From Epichloe hybrida (Eukaryota; Ascomycota; Sordariomycetes; Hypocreales; Clavicipitaceae): DNA of 64,000 nucleotides. The DNA lies in assembly GCA_019022495.1 (NCBI GenBank), contig JAFEKR010000007.1, forward strand, positions 1,612,001 through 1,676,000, in the 5' to 3' direction. The notes under the pieces are model-generated. The model was not told the DNA's origin, ran no database searches, and was given only the letters and a program-made list of their open reading frames with translations. Below are positions 34,523 through 44,508 of this stretch, one piece after another. Each line of letters begins with the position of its first letter. The stretch's first letter is position 1. The position numbers and the translations under genes were made by a program.

Positions 34523-35515
34523 ATGCCTGCTGATGTGGCAAATTATCTAGCGTCTAGATATCTTGTTGCCGACACCAAGACTTCGTCGAAGAAGCGAAAG
34601 CGCAAGTCAGCGCCACAAATTGCAGGGCTGATTATCACTGAAGATGATGACTGGGGTTTGAACGAGTCGGATCCACCAACAGATGGAAACATCGAAGATC
34701 TGCCGCAAACAGTGCCTGGAGGTACCGCAGAGTTTCGAAAATCTCGAAGAAATAATTGGAAGAGGCTTGAAACAAATGATGCGGTGGATGCGGACGACAA
34801 TGCTGCTACTGCAAATACAATTCTTGCCTCGGCAGTGGCGGAGAGAAAATCCATGTTAGCGGGCAATGATGAGTTGCCAGTGATAGCGAGTATGCAGGGT
34901 AATGTGAAGATGAGTGATGGTACTCATGCCGGTCTACAAACCGCTGAAGCTGTTTCTACGCAACTCGAAAAGCGTCACCGGGAAGAGCGAGAGCATTTTG
35001 AGCGACACAGAATGTCTAACAGAGAAGAAGAAACTGTGTATCGTGATGCAACCGGCAGAAGAGTTGATGTTTCAATGAGACGGGCGGAAGCAAGAAAAGT
35101 CGCAGCTGAAGCCGAAGATAAGGAGAGGACCGCAAAGCAAGCTATGAGGGGGAAAACCCAGCTAGAAGAAGCGAGACAACGTACGGAACAACTGCAAGAT
35201 GCGAAGTTTCTCCCTTTTGCGCGAACGGCGGACGATGAAAACTTGAATAAGGAGTTGAAGGAACAAGAGAGGTGGAATGACCCTTTGCTCCAGTTTGATG
35301 CAACAGGCACAGATAATGTGGCAAAGGCGAAGAAATGTAGAGGGAAAAAACCGCTATACCCTGGCCCGGCTCCGCCAAACCGATATGGTATCCAACCAGG
35401 GCATCGTTGGGATGGAGTTGATAGAAGTATAGGGTTCGAAACAGAGAGGTTCAGGGCTATGAATAGGCGTGATAGACTTAAAGGTCTCAATTACTCCTGG
35501 CAGATAGATGAATAG
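34523..35515 (+). CDS. BUD13: Pre-mRNA-splicing factor BUD13/CWC26 (RES complex)
   Basis: Component of the RES complex of the activated spliceosome, in the nucleus. A single exon of 330 residues starting MPADVANYLASRYLVADTK, the standard family N-terminus; the frame is open upstream to 34301, but that part is not conserved-looking. After a Lys-rich segment come DDDWGL and a disordered linker. The conserved half is HAGLQTAEAVSTQLEKRHRE, EETVYRDATGRRVDV and the Bud13 core KKPLYPGPAPPNRYGIQPGH followed by RWDGVDRSIGFE, ending NRRDRLKGLNYSW. It is convergent with the TFIIF gene, only 106 bp apart, so the transcripts probably overlap. Confidence 0.95.
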   Translation: MPADVANYLASRYLVADTKTSSKKRKRKSAPQIAGLIITEDDDWGLNESDPPTDGNIEDLPQTVPGGTAEFRKSRRNNWKRLETNDAVDADDNAATANTILASAVAERKSMLAGNDELPVIASMQGNVKMSDGTHAGLQTAEAVSTQLEKRHREEREHFERHRMSNREEETVYRDATGRRVDVSMRRAEARKVAAEAEDKERTAKQAMRGKTQLEEARQRTEQLQDAKFLPFARTADDENLNKELKEQERWNDPLLQFDATGTDNVAKAKKCRGKKPLYPGPAPPNRYGIQPGHRWDGVDRSIGFETERFRAMNRRDRLKGLNYSWQIDE

Positions 35516-35621
35516 TTCGTATATTTATAGCTTAAATACCCATCGCTCTACCAACATTTTGGTGATCAATGCGCAACAGAACATTGAAATGTTCATCAGA
35601 GAGAACCAGTCACACTGGCCG

Positions 35622-37773
35622 TTACTTACGCCTTCGCAAGCGTTTGTCCTGTCCATAATCACATAATTGTTTGACTAGCTTGATCCAGTCACCTTTGTTC
35701 ATTTGGCCAGGGCGATCGCCAACGCGGCCATGAAACTGCTTCACTAGATCCTGAAGAGAGATACCATCAACTGGGATTTTTTCTAAGATCTCCCACGACT
35801 CAATGCCAGCGCCCATTTGCATGTTGGGGGATGCTGCTAAGAGGTTGATTAGCATAAGAATCCGAGGATAAAGGCACTGTCACGGAGAATGGATATTGTG
35901 ATACTTACCAGTAGTGACAGTGTTAGGACTACCCGCTCTGGATACAGATGGAGTGCCTCTTGCATTGCTGCCAACCAGTTTGGCTTTTTTCTTTTGGCCA
36001 ATGGCGCCGTCAGACATTTCGCCCCCAGTTACTTCCCCATCGCTGCCGGAGCCTTGACTAGCTAGATTCCGACGGGTCAAATGAGGTTGCGAAGCCGGAG
36101 TGCCAGAGCGACTACTCGGAGCTGTGGTAGAGGTTTTCTTCATCTTTTTACGAGATGATTCATTTTCACTTGACTCGGACAGCGCAGGCGAGCCAGCTCT
36201 CTTCAACGACTTCGTCTTTCTCATCGAATCGCTTTGGCTTTGTTTCCCTTGTGGCGTCATTGATCCCTTGAAACCATGTTCTTTCAGTTTGTCTCTCGTT
36301 TCGACCTGGGATTCCTTGTCCGTCTCCTTTTTGTCCTCTTCCTTGTTTTCTTCTTCTTCTTCTTCTTCGTCACTCGAATCGTCCTCAGACTAAAGACTTT
36401 GATTAGCATAGAGTTTCTGAGCCGCTTGAGAAATGTTGACATACTGAGCTACTCCAAGGGTTTTCCTCGGATTTGTCACTTTCGTAAATGTCCTCTCGAT
36501 CCCGCTTGATCAATGCCTTCTTTGTAGTCTTGCCGTATTTCTGTCTTTCAAGTTCTTCTCGTAGTCGTTCCTGCAGCTCTTTGTCTACTTCTTGTTCATC
36601 ACCCTCCCCGAACAAATTCGCTCCTAGCTGCTCCCGTCGTACACGTTCTTTGGACTCCTTTGCATCATCATCTTCCATGCGTTCAAAATATGGCGTCTCA
36701 TCGTCATCCTGAAATTCGTCGCCGGATATATCTAATTCGTCATGCTCAAGCTTCTCCGAGCGAGAAGCGGCTTTGAAGGTGTCGCTCTCTGTTTTGACCA
36801 TCTGCCCACGGCCGTAAAGAAGTTTTCTAGTAGCCTCCAGATCGAATTGTCCCGCCTTCTTTTCTTCATCCTTCATGACCCACCTGCCAACATCTACCTT
36901 TCGATTCATAAACGCTTCGGCCTGGTCAATGGTGAAGGGTTGGAAAGGCGGTTTTGAAGTGAACCTGTACCACTTTTCCAAGGGCACCATTCGAAACACG
37001 GACTGATCAATCATGAATGCAACATTAGCTTCGGAAAGAGCTGCAACATAATTGCCGACCCAGACATTCTTCCCGTCGGCATCCTCGAGGTGCCACGGCA
37101 AGGCTTCTTCGTATCGAATATCCGATTCTTTTTTAGCTGCCACAGACTTAGGGGCTCTATTAAACATGGTTTTCTCTTCCTTCTGTTTTTTGGGACGTTT
37201 TGGATTTGTTTCCTTGGCTACAGGCGCAATTTTCGCCTGATCAACAGCGCGCTGGGCTTCCCTCTCAGTCTTGAGTTGTGATAGTCTCTCTAGTTCCTGA
37301 TCATCAACTTGTGGAGCTTCAGGTTCTTCCTCTTTGACGGCTCGTCCTGGAGGGGGCTGTCGGGCGTCTCGCCTATGTAATGTAACGGGGCGGGTGAACT
37401 CGTCTTGATCCGATGGATTGACTGGATGGTCCGAAACGCGAGGTTGTGAAAACTTCATCAGATGGTACCTTATACCCTCCAATAAAGCCTTCTTTGTAGT
37501 CTTTATGGGAATGTCAGTATATGGATGCGGGGGAGGCGGTTCGGACCAGCCTTCGTATTGCTTTCGTAGCTCATCAACGTTTGCCTTGGCGCCTTTCAAT
37601 ACAGACTGGGGTAGATTACTTGATGTCGGGCCTGTAGTCGGTAGCGCTGTGCCTTTTCTGGAAGCATTGACGAGAGGATTAGCCGGCCTAGGTCTCCTGC
37701 GCATCGGGCGCAGCGGATTGGACTTTTGGCCTCTATGAGGTCCATTTTGTGTGGCGGGTGGTTGACCAGTCAT
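35622..37773 (-). CDS. TFG1: Transcription initiation factor TFIIF large subunit (RAP74)
   Basis: General RNA polymerase II factor of the preinitiation complex. Three exons: 37773-36445, 36389-35909 and 35836-35622 (674 residues). The N-terminal dimerisation region contains EALPWHLEDADGKNVWVGNY, FMIDQSVFRMVPLEKWYRF and the helix QFDLEATRKLLYGRGQ. Acidic and charged segments follow, with a GAA repeat coding poly-Glu in exon 2 (36350-36375), a Lys/Ser-rich linker, and in exon 3 the C-terminal winged helix WEILEKIPVDGISLQDLVKQ through DWIKLVKQLCDYG, ending RLRRRK. Reading straight through at 36444 would end at a false stop, so the 55-nt intron is needed. Confidence 0.93.
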
Positions 37774-38785
37774 GACTGGAGGACGAGCATCTGATATGAT
37801 GCGTGCTATGTTGAAAGTACCGGTATTGAATCGCCCTGAGACTTTTGTATCGCAATAGTCTCATGCGACCGAATAGTGTTGATGTTGTAAGAGGACGCGT
37901 GGACCTAGAGAAGCAGAGCTAAAGACGATTTAGGCGTACCAAGGGACCAGTGTCAGAGTATCGCCTTGTTGTGAACGTATGCTAAGACCACGGTGAGGAA
38001 ACAGGATTGAGAGGGACTCAGTCGAGGCACAGAGTCGAAAGTATGACTTGACCGAACCTGGTATTTTGTGCGTCGATGTGAAGGAGTTTGAAAATCAGCA
38101 GGGAGGGTGCCACAGAATCAGGCAAGTATGTGGAGACCTACTCCTCCAAGCTTCAATCAAGTTGGTGAATGCCGGGTGTCAACGTTCTGCTAGACTTGCA
38201 CTAGACAACATGAATCTTTGCGCTTTCATTAACTAACCGGGTACAGAGTACGATTTCAGTGTTGAGGGAAGATGTTGCGCATGCATGTGTTGACTAGAGC
38301 ATCCGAGAACAAAGCGCCCATTTAGCCTATCAGACAGTGGCCTCAATCGATCCACTTGCGCATGCGTGCACCGGGTCGACGGCTAGGAAGAATTAAGTGT
38401 CGGTCGGTACTCCGTACTTCGTAGAGTAATGTTCATCATCCTGATTACATTTTCTACTTTGTCTGCTCGAGCCTGACTTCTTCCTAAGACACAGTTCCTA
38501 CCCAATGTGAAGCTTTTGTATTGTTTAGCTCGACGGTAGGAGTTCAAGGCTGCATCGACCGACACAAGGAGGCCCGCCCGGTGGTGGATTTGGCTAGTCG
38601 GACAAGACAAGTTGAGGCGCGCGTCCTCAATGTGCTTCCACATTGTTGAGTGTTCGCCAATATTTGGCCTGATCTCATTACCTTACCACTGTCCACTCTT
38701 ACACGTTCGACTTCTGCGTTTCTATCTATCGCAGCGTTATCCCCACTATCGCGAAACCCGTTAGATTTCGCCACCGGCCTGATAG
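37774..38785. other. Divergent intergenic region
   Basis: 1.0 kb between the starts of the TFIIF gene and the nucleotidyltransferase gene. Open frames within it have no recognisable content. GTACTCCGTACTTC at 38407-38420 repeats a 14-mer found at 17523. Confidence 0.4.
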
Positions 38786-41700
38786 GTGCACCAATTTCAC
38801 ATGATGCCAAGTGGTGGTGCTGAATCTGAGTCTGAGCTCGAGAATCGTCTTCGAGGCCTGACATTCACTAATCAAACGCCACGAAATGAAGCAGCCCAAT
38901 CCTTCCAGGAAACTCATCAAAACTTGGCAGGATCACCAGGCTCTCTCGGACACCGGAATGGTGATACATTATCCGAGCAATTTCACCAATGTGATCAGCA
39001 TGGAACTCATCCTCCAAAAAATAGCAAGCGGCGCCCAAATCAGGCCCAGAGACGCCAAATGAGCACCGAACTTTCTATGGCCATGGCTTCACAGTGGAAC
39101 CAAGACCATACGTTGCAACAGCCTGATCTACAGCATAGTAGATCTGCTTCTCACCTCCTCCATCTACGGAGGGGTGTACATCCGACCAGTGTCTGTGGTG
39201 AGCGCCAACCATCTGAATACCGGTCAGAAATGAATACACGAAGCACAGCTTGGTACAATGTTGCTACTGCTCCGCCTCCGAGGCTCATAGAAACGCCCAC
39301 AATTACTTCTCACCACTCGAACTGGCGCCACGAGCACTCTCTAGCCCCCCAAACAGCTCACTACTTCCCAACCACTTCTCTTCAATATGGTCATCGACAA
39401 TATACAGGTCCGACAGAAATCATTTATCAAGCTGCTCTGCTGGATAAACTTTGTCACGAGGTTGTCAGCGGCTCTGAAATAGATCGCCACGAGATCGCCC
39501 AGAAAGAGGAATTTAGACAGAGAATTGAGGCCATTTGTCAGCAGGTCATTGCTGATTACGAACGCCGCATTAATCTTTCATCAAGCTTTCCCAGTGCTTC
39601 CATTGAGCTGAAGTGTTTCGGAAGCCTTTCATCTGGCTTCGCCACCCAGTCCTCGGACATGGACCTTGGGCTTTTTTCGCCTCTTTCAAAAACTCAACCA
39701 GACTCGCCTGGCTCCCCTATCCCTCGAATGATAGAAAAGGGGTTGTTGGAGGCTGGATATGGCGCGCGGCTACTGAGCCGCACTAGAGTTCCTATCATTA
39801 AACTCTGTGAATACCCCTCCGACGATCTCCGCCGTGCACTGCTCGCCGAGCGTGCGAAGTGGGAGAGTGGTGCTGACTTAGATCTGGGAGACGGACTAGA
39901 AGACCAATTTCAGGACTTGAGGGGCCAGGTCGATGAAGTAAATGATGCGAATGCATTGGAGGTTGTGGTTGAGTCCTGCGCCTGCGCAAGGTCTCAATTA
40001 AACGCCGGCCAGGCTCACAGTGGGATCAAACGATTTGAGCTAAAACAAAATGTCAATAGCTCCCTGACAGCGTATTTCGGCTTATCCAAGAGAGTTTTAA
40101 GGAGGGCTGGGGGTCGCGATATAACACTGTCCAACCATCGCGAGTTCAGCAGCTCAGACTGGGCTCTTCTCAACGATGTTTGCCAAGCATCTGTGCAAGG
40201 GCTGCATGATGATCTGCTCCGGCGGCAGTTGGAGTCCCGCTTGTCTTTCTCGTTCCGAAACCCTGCAACGGGCTCACTTAACAGATCACTTGCAGGTGTT
40301 TTCACCCAGATTGAAGGTGAGCGAGTTCTACTAGATTGGGAACACTTCCTGGCAAAAGATGTTTTTCATGATTCAGCCGATGGAGTCCACCAAGCAATAA
40401 AAAGTTGGGTGGAAATTCAAAATAAGTCAAATTGCGGGGACGATCCTCTTGGCTACAATAAAGAACTTCAATCTGCCCTCGAGCGGTTGAAAACTCAACC
40501 AGCTATCCAACTCATGCAGTTGGCACAGGATCCAAAAGAGACCCCCACAAAGTATCACTCCAGAGCATACAGCATTATGCGCAAACTTGGTGGGTTAGGC
40601 CTCGATGAATCTGTGCCAGCAGTGCAGCAATTTGTTTTAGCATATATTTCGGGAATACAAGACGAAACCATTCGTAGTGTGCTTTCCCATGAAAATGCTT
40701 CTTCGCAGCACAGTATTGGTTTAGAAGAGCTTGGTCAAAAACACAAATGCCTGCAGCTGGCTCGTGAACTCGAGCGAGCAATCGACCATCAAGTGTATGA
40801 TCAACACCTCACAAGAGATATCAGCGAGTACATTCGACTGCTGAGGATGCCCCTTGTCAAAGTAACCACAGACCAAGGCCACGTCGCTTTCAGAACTGCA
40901 ATGACCAAGGATTCATTACCGATACTTTCCACGATTCGGCTGTTGTCGGACCCCCGCAAGCTGGCAATCAATCAGCCGCGCGACAAGTTCAGAGACCCTT
41001 TGGAGTTTCCAACTAATGGTGTCGGCGTTCAGTGTGATGTCAACTTCTCAGCTCATTTGGCGCTTCAAAATACCAAGTTACTTCGTTGCTATTCACTTAC
41101 CGACCCGCGCGTTCGGCCTATGGTTTTATTCATCAAAAGATGGGCAAAAGTCCGCGGTATCAATTCTAGTTATCGTGGCACGTTGAGTAGCTATGGATTC
41201 GTTCTCATGGTACTTCACTACCTCGTTAACGTTTCAAACCCCTTTGTGTGCCCGAATCTCCAGCAACTGGTACCTTCAACAAGTGAAGTTGAAACATCTG
41301 GTCGATATCAAAGCGGTGCAAACTTTCGTGGCTATAACGTGCAATTTTGGCAGGACGAGCACGAGATCAACCGTCTCGCGGCCAACCATCAACTGACACA
41401 TAACACAGAGACAATGGGTCACTTAATTCGAGGTTTTTTTGAGTACTTCGCCCAGAGTGGGTTGATGGGTCATGGAATAGGCAGAGGATTTGACTGGGGA
41501 CGAGATGTGCTTAGCCTACGAACGCAAGGGGGCCTCTTAACAAAACAGGAGAAGGGCTGGACTGGAGCCAAAACAGTCTTTGAAGGTCACGATGCCATAC
41601 CAAGCAAAGCTTCAACACAAAGCGGCAAACCTACTCGTGTCAAAGAAGTCAGACTTCGATATCTATTGGCCATTGAAGATCCCTTTGAGCTCGACCACAA

Positions 41701-41881
41701 CGTTGCCCGAACTGTTACACACAATGGTATCGTGTCAATACGCGATGAGTTCAGGCGAGCTTGGAGACTCATTCGGACAAGCAATGATAGGGGCTGGAGT
41801 GAGGATTTGTTGAGTGATGTGACGAAAACAAAGGATGACCCGGACTCATTTGAGAAGCTCCTTGAAGAACTACATGGGTGA
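38786..41881 (+). CDS. Cid1-family nucleotidyltransferase (PAP/25A-associated) with about 400-residue insertion
   Basis: Non-canonical poly(A)/poly(U) polymerase-type enzyme that adds nucleotides to RNA 3' ends. A single exon of 1031 residues. About 210 disordered residues lead into EIIYQAALLDKLCHEV. Catalytic motif GSLSSGF (Gly279-Ser280) is followed by DMDLGLF with Asp291 and Asp293, then ARLLSRTRVPIIKL (to about 340). The third catalytic Asp, normally about 50 residues on, appears only at Asp751 in VGVQCDVNFSAHLALQNTKL. The following helices (DPRVRPMVLFIKRWAKVRGI, GTLSSYGFVLMVLHYLVNV) and the PAP-associated part (ETMGHLIRGFFEYFAQ, VRLRYLLAIEDPFELDHNVA) are normal. The insertion (about 341-745) is helical and Gln/Glu/Leu-rich with no known domain. 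Start choice: the first Met, with Met792 only a few codons on. RNA target unknown. Confidence 0.85.
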   Translation: MHQFHMMPSGGAESESELENRLRGLTFTNQTPRNEAAQSFQETHQNLAGSPGSLGHRNGDTLSEQFHQCDQHGTHPPKNSKRRPNQAQRRQMSTELSMAMASQWNQDHTLQQPDLQHSRSASHLLHLRRGVHPTSVCGERQPSEYRSEMNTRSTAWYNVATAPPPRLIETPTITSHHSNWRHEHSLAPQTAHYFPTTSLQYGHRQYTGPTEIIYQAALLDKLCHEVVSGSEIDRHEIAQKEEFRQRIEAICQQVIADYERRINLSSSFPSASIELKCFGSLSSGFATQSSDMDLGLFSPLSKTQPDSPGSPIPRMIEKGLLEAGYGARLLSRTRVPIIKLCEYPSDDLRRALLAERAKWESGADLDLGDGLEDQFQDLRGQVDEVNDANALEVVVESCACARSQLNAGQAHSGIKRFELKQNVNSSLTAYFGLSKRVLRRAGGRDITLSNHREFSSSDWALLNDVCQASVQGLHDDLLRRQLESRLSFSFRNPATGSLNRSLAGVFTQIEGERVLLDWEHFLAKDVFHDSADGVHQAIKSWVEIQNKSNCGDDPLGYNKELQSALERLKTQPAIQLMQLAQDPKETPTKYHSRAYSIMRKLGGLGLDESVPAVQQFVLAYISGIQDETIRSVLSHENASSQHSIGLEELGQKHKCLQLARELERAIDHQVYDQHLTRDISEYIRLLRMPLVKVTTDQGHVAFRTAMTKDSLPILSTIRLLSDPRKLAINQPRDKFRDPLEFPTNGVGVQCDVNFSAHLALQNTKLLRCYSLTDPRVRPMVLFIKRWAKVRGINSSYRGTLSSYGFVLMVLHYLVNVSNPFVCPNLQQLVPSTSEVETSGRYQSGANFRGYNVQFWQDEHEINRLAANHQLTHNTETMGHLIRGFFEYFAQSGLMGHGIGRGFDWGRDVLSLRTQGGLLTKQEKGWTGAKTVFEGHDAIPSKASTQSGKPTRVKEVRLRYLLAIEDPFELDHNVARTVTHNGIVSIRDEFRRAWRLIRTSNDRGWSEDLLSDVTKTKDDPDSFEKLLEELHG

Positions 41882-42095
41882 TGAAGAACTCTGGCCGCAG
41901 TTTTGAATGATCATTAATTTGTTTTCATAAGTATATCAATATTAGTAAAATTGATGTCTTTATTGCATGTTGAGGCAATAAGTCATCTGTGAGAGTATCA
42001 CATCGTGTATATGGAGATGACATAGATACACTAGGTACTGCTCAAGTTGTCTGTTGTCGAGTACGCTAACCAACATCATGAAATTACTCAAGCCT
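41882..42095. other. Convergent spacer
   Basis: Short AT-leaning 3' spacer between the nucleotidyltransferase gene and the asteroid-like gene. No feature seen. Confidence 0.35.
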
Positions 42096-43940
42096 TTACT
42101 CAATCGATAGCGAGCTGAACATGTTATTTTTGTAGAGCGCCCTGCTGTCCGAAGCAACGCAGTTAACGGAGGGATTTTCGTCGAGTGCCTCATTTTCTAT
42201 GTGAAAAACAACACTATTATTCCTCGCGTCCCCAGCTCGAGTCGTGGCAATTGAGCCTATCAGATTTCTGAGTATTTCACTTTGGCAAAGTTCTTGCACT
42301 GTCTCGAAAGTGTCATGGACGCTGGGGAACTGTGCCAGAGGTGTTAGTTGTGATAGTATTCCGCGGATCTCATCAAAATCTATAAGCCCGTGTTCCAGAT
42401 GTTCGTGACCAAAAGAGGCCAGGACTTGTTGCAAAATTCGAAAAGAGTAAAGTATCCCTTGAATCTGCGCAAATATATGAACATCGGCCCAAGCAACATG
42501 AGTACCCGGCTTAGCTGGTCCCGGACTTTGAAACCTTTCGTAGATTGTGGGTACGACTGATGTTCTGCCTTGTCGTTGGGACTCTGATATCTCCAATACC
42601 ATTCCTAAGGCAATCCAAAATCGATGATCGCTATAGTCGTAGGAACCTTTCATTTCTTGCATATGCGACATAATGTCTCCCACGCGACGTTTGGCTAGAC
42701 TAAATGACACTGGTCGTACCTCTCTTCCTGAAGATGAGAGGGTTTGAACACGTCTAAACTCATGAACGCTGACATCATCTCTAGAAGTCGTGAAATAGCT
42801 CGCGAAAGTATATGCTAATTGGCGTATAGGAGTGCTGGGATCCCACGCACTTTTGAGCACCGGGCATTCCATTAATGGCGGCAAAAACATTCTGATTGGT
42901 AAATGAGCCGATTCCCTTTGACGAAGTAGATAAAAGGCGATGACCATCTCTGAAATTCTAGGGTCTGAAGAATTGAGAGATGGCAACTTGCACCCGCCCC
43001 TCTCTAGAAGGTTAGATATCTCTAATGAGGCAAACTGCTCTTGAAAGCTGAGGTAGGCGGCAGACTGTAATAAGGGTCTCGAGGCTTTTAAGACAATTTG
43101 TGAAAGGCTCGCATGTGGAGATAGCTGGCGCTCATATGCCAGCTGAAGTGCTTTTTCTGGATATCTTAAGCCAATTGTTTCGAATATTCTCTCAGGTTTA
43201 AAATTTGTGAATGTTATTCTGGACATATGATCCTCCCCCAAGTCTCGGAAGAAGGCAATTCGACCATGCTTGAGATTATGTACCAGCAAGTCAGAATCTG
43301 ATGTAAGGATAGTGCCACCTCGCTCGCAAACGTCCCCAGCGCAAAAGTGATCAGCTTCACCAGGGACAAGCTGAGTAATGCTCTTATATGATTTGTGCTC
43401 TCTCAAAGCATCAATAATTGCAGGCACTAGAAAACAAGGATCAATCAGCGTCCTTGAGCCTTGGGCATCGACCTTGAAGAAATCAAAATCAGGTTCTTTG
43501 CCATCTTGAACCAAGTACGATGCGGGACACCCCTGTATCGTCGATCCATATACATTGCTCAGTTGAGTGGCGAGCCTCTTCATCCGGCCGATGCGGACTT
43601 CCAACTTCGATTCAGGAAGATATCCATCGAAGTATATACATCTGCTGATGGGAACAGTTAGATGGAAAGGATATTCAACATAGCAACCCTCTAAGTGATA
43701 GCGGCGTGTATGTCATTGTGCCTCGACGTACATAGATATGCCATGCAGGACTAATTGGTCAAGCCAAGATATAACGACACGACCAAGAAGACAATAAGAA
43801 GGCAGATTGACACCATTGGCCCTGCATACGTGCAGGACATGATAGGCCAGAGCTGGGCCATCTATTGTAACGACATCGCCATCGAGTATGTCCAAGTATG
43901 TGAAAGGTCGAAGAGTCGTATAGAGGTGAGTTACGCCCAT
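42096..43940 (-). CDS. Asteroid/XPG-domain nuclease-like protein (ASTE1-like)
   Basis: Member of the FEN1/XPG-like superfamily, asteroid branch. Exons run 43940-43732 and 43641-42096 (584 residues; 90-nt intron). The N-terminal XPG motif reads MGVTHLYTTLRPF with Asp27 in VTIDGPALAYHVL. The splice restores CIYFDGYLPESK. The internal motif has Glu165 and Asp167 in LVPGEADHFCAGD and Asp185 and Asp187 in GTILTSDSDLLVHNL, so the acidic metal ligands are present. The long C-terminal half, with PVLKSAWDPSTPIRQLAYTF and HVAWADVHIFAQIQGILYSF, matches fungal asteroid-type proteins. In humans ASTE1 is a structure-specific nuclease in the shieldin pathway. Activity of this fungal copy is inference. Confidence 0.85.
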
Positions 43941-44508
43941 CTCGAGGCATCCAACTACGACTTACAGTGGGTTGGTTCGGGTAATTTCGAAAACGCCGCC
44001 GGCGACCATGTACCAGATAATTTTCGGAATTACCGAAAACCACTGTAGCTGTAGCATAAATAGCTGACTTAAGACATCAGCATCAGAGAACTAAGCACCT
44101 TGTTATGCTAAGTCTGCCCGTTCTTAATATTAACTTCCATCGCTTAATTGTGTCGCGAGAGCATCAACCTACCTTTTGTTTGCAGTTTAATCCGAGTTTG
44201 GTCAAAATTCCGTGTTGGTCTTTGAACGACTGAACATCATCAGGTCCCGTACTGGTTGAGCTCTAGTGGATATCACAGTCTGCGCACTGTATGGCCCCGC
44301 GGCCAGGCACCTGGCAGGTACCTCCTACCTCCCCAGGTAAGTACATCCAGCAAGGTATCTGCTGGATAGCCGTGAGTGCATCGGTTTAGTAATTCACACT
44401 GTAGTCCACCCCCAAGGAGACCACCTTAAATTAAACTAGACGAAAAAAAAGCCATCGGTTTATCCTCGTCTTGCTTCTATCACTCATGCATTGTGCCATT
44501 TTGACACA
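43941..44508. promoter_or_regulatory. Divergent promoter region, asteroid gene and PRPP synthetase
   Basis: 568 bp between the starts. It holds stacked CAGGTA/GGTACCT motifs at about 44310-44340 and an 8-bp inverted repeat ATCCAGCA/TGCTGGAT at 44346-44368. GGTACCTA-like words are common in promoters of this kind of fungus. No regulator can be named. Confidence 0.35.

Noticed and set aside
43755..44048. 97-codon plus-strand frame between the asteroid gene and PRS
   Set aside because: Antisense to the first exon of the asteroid gene and featureless beyond it.
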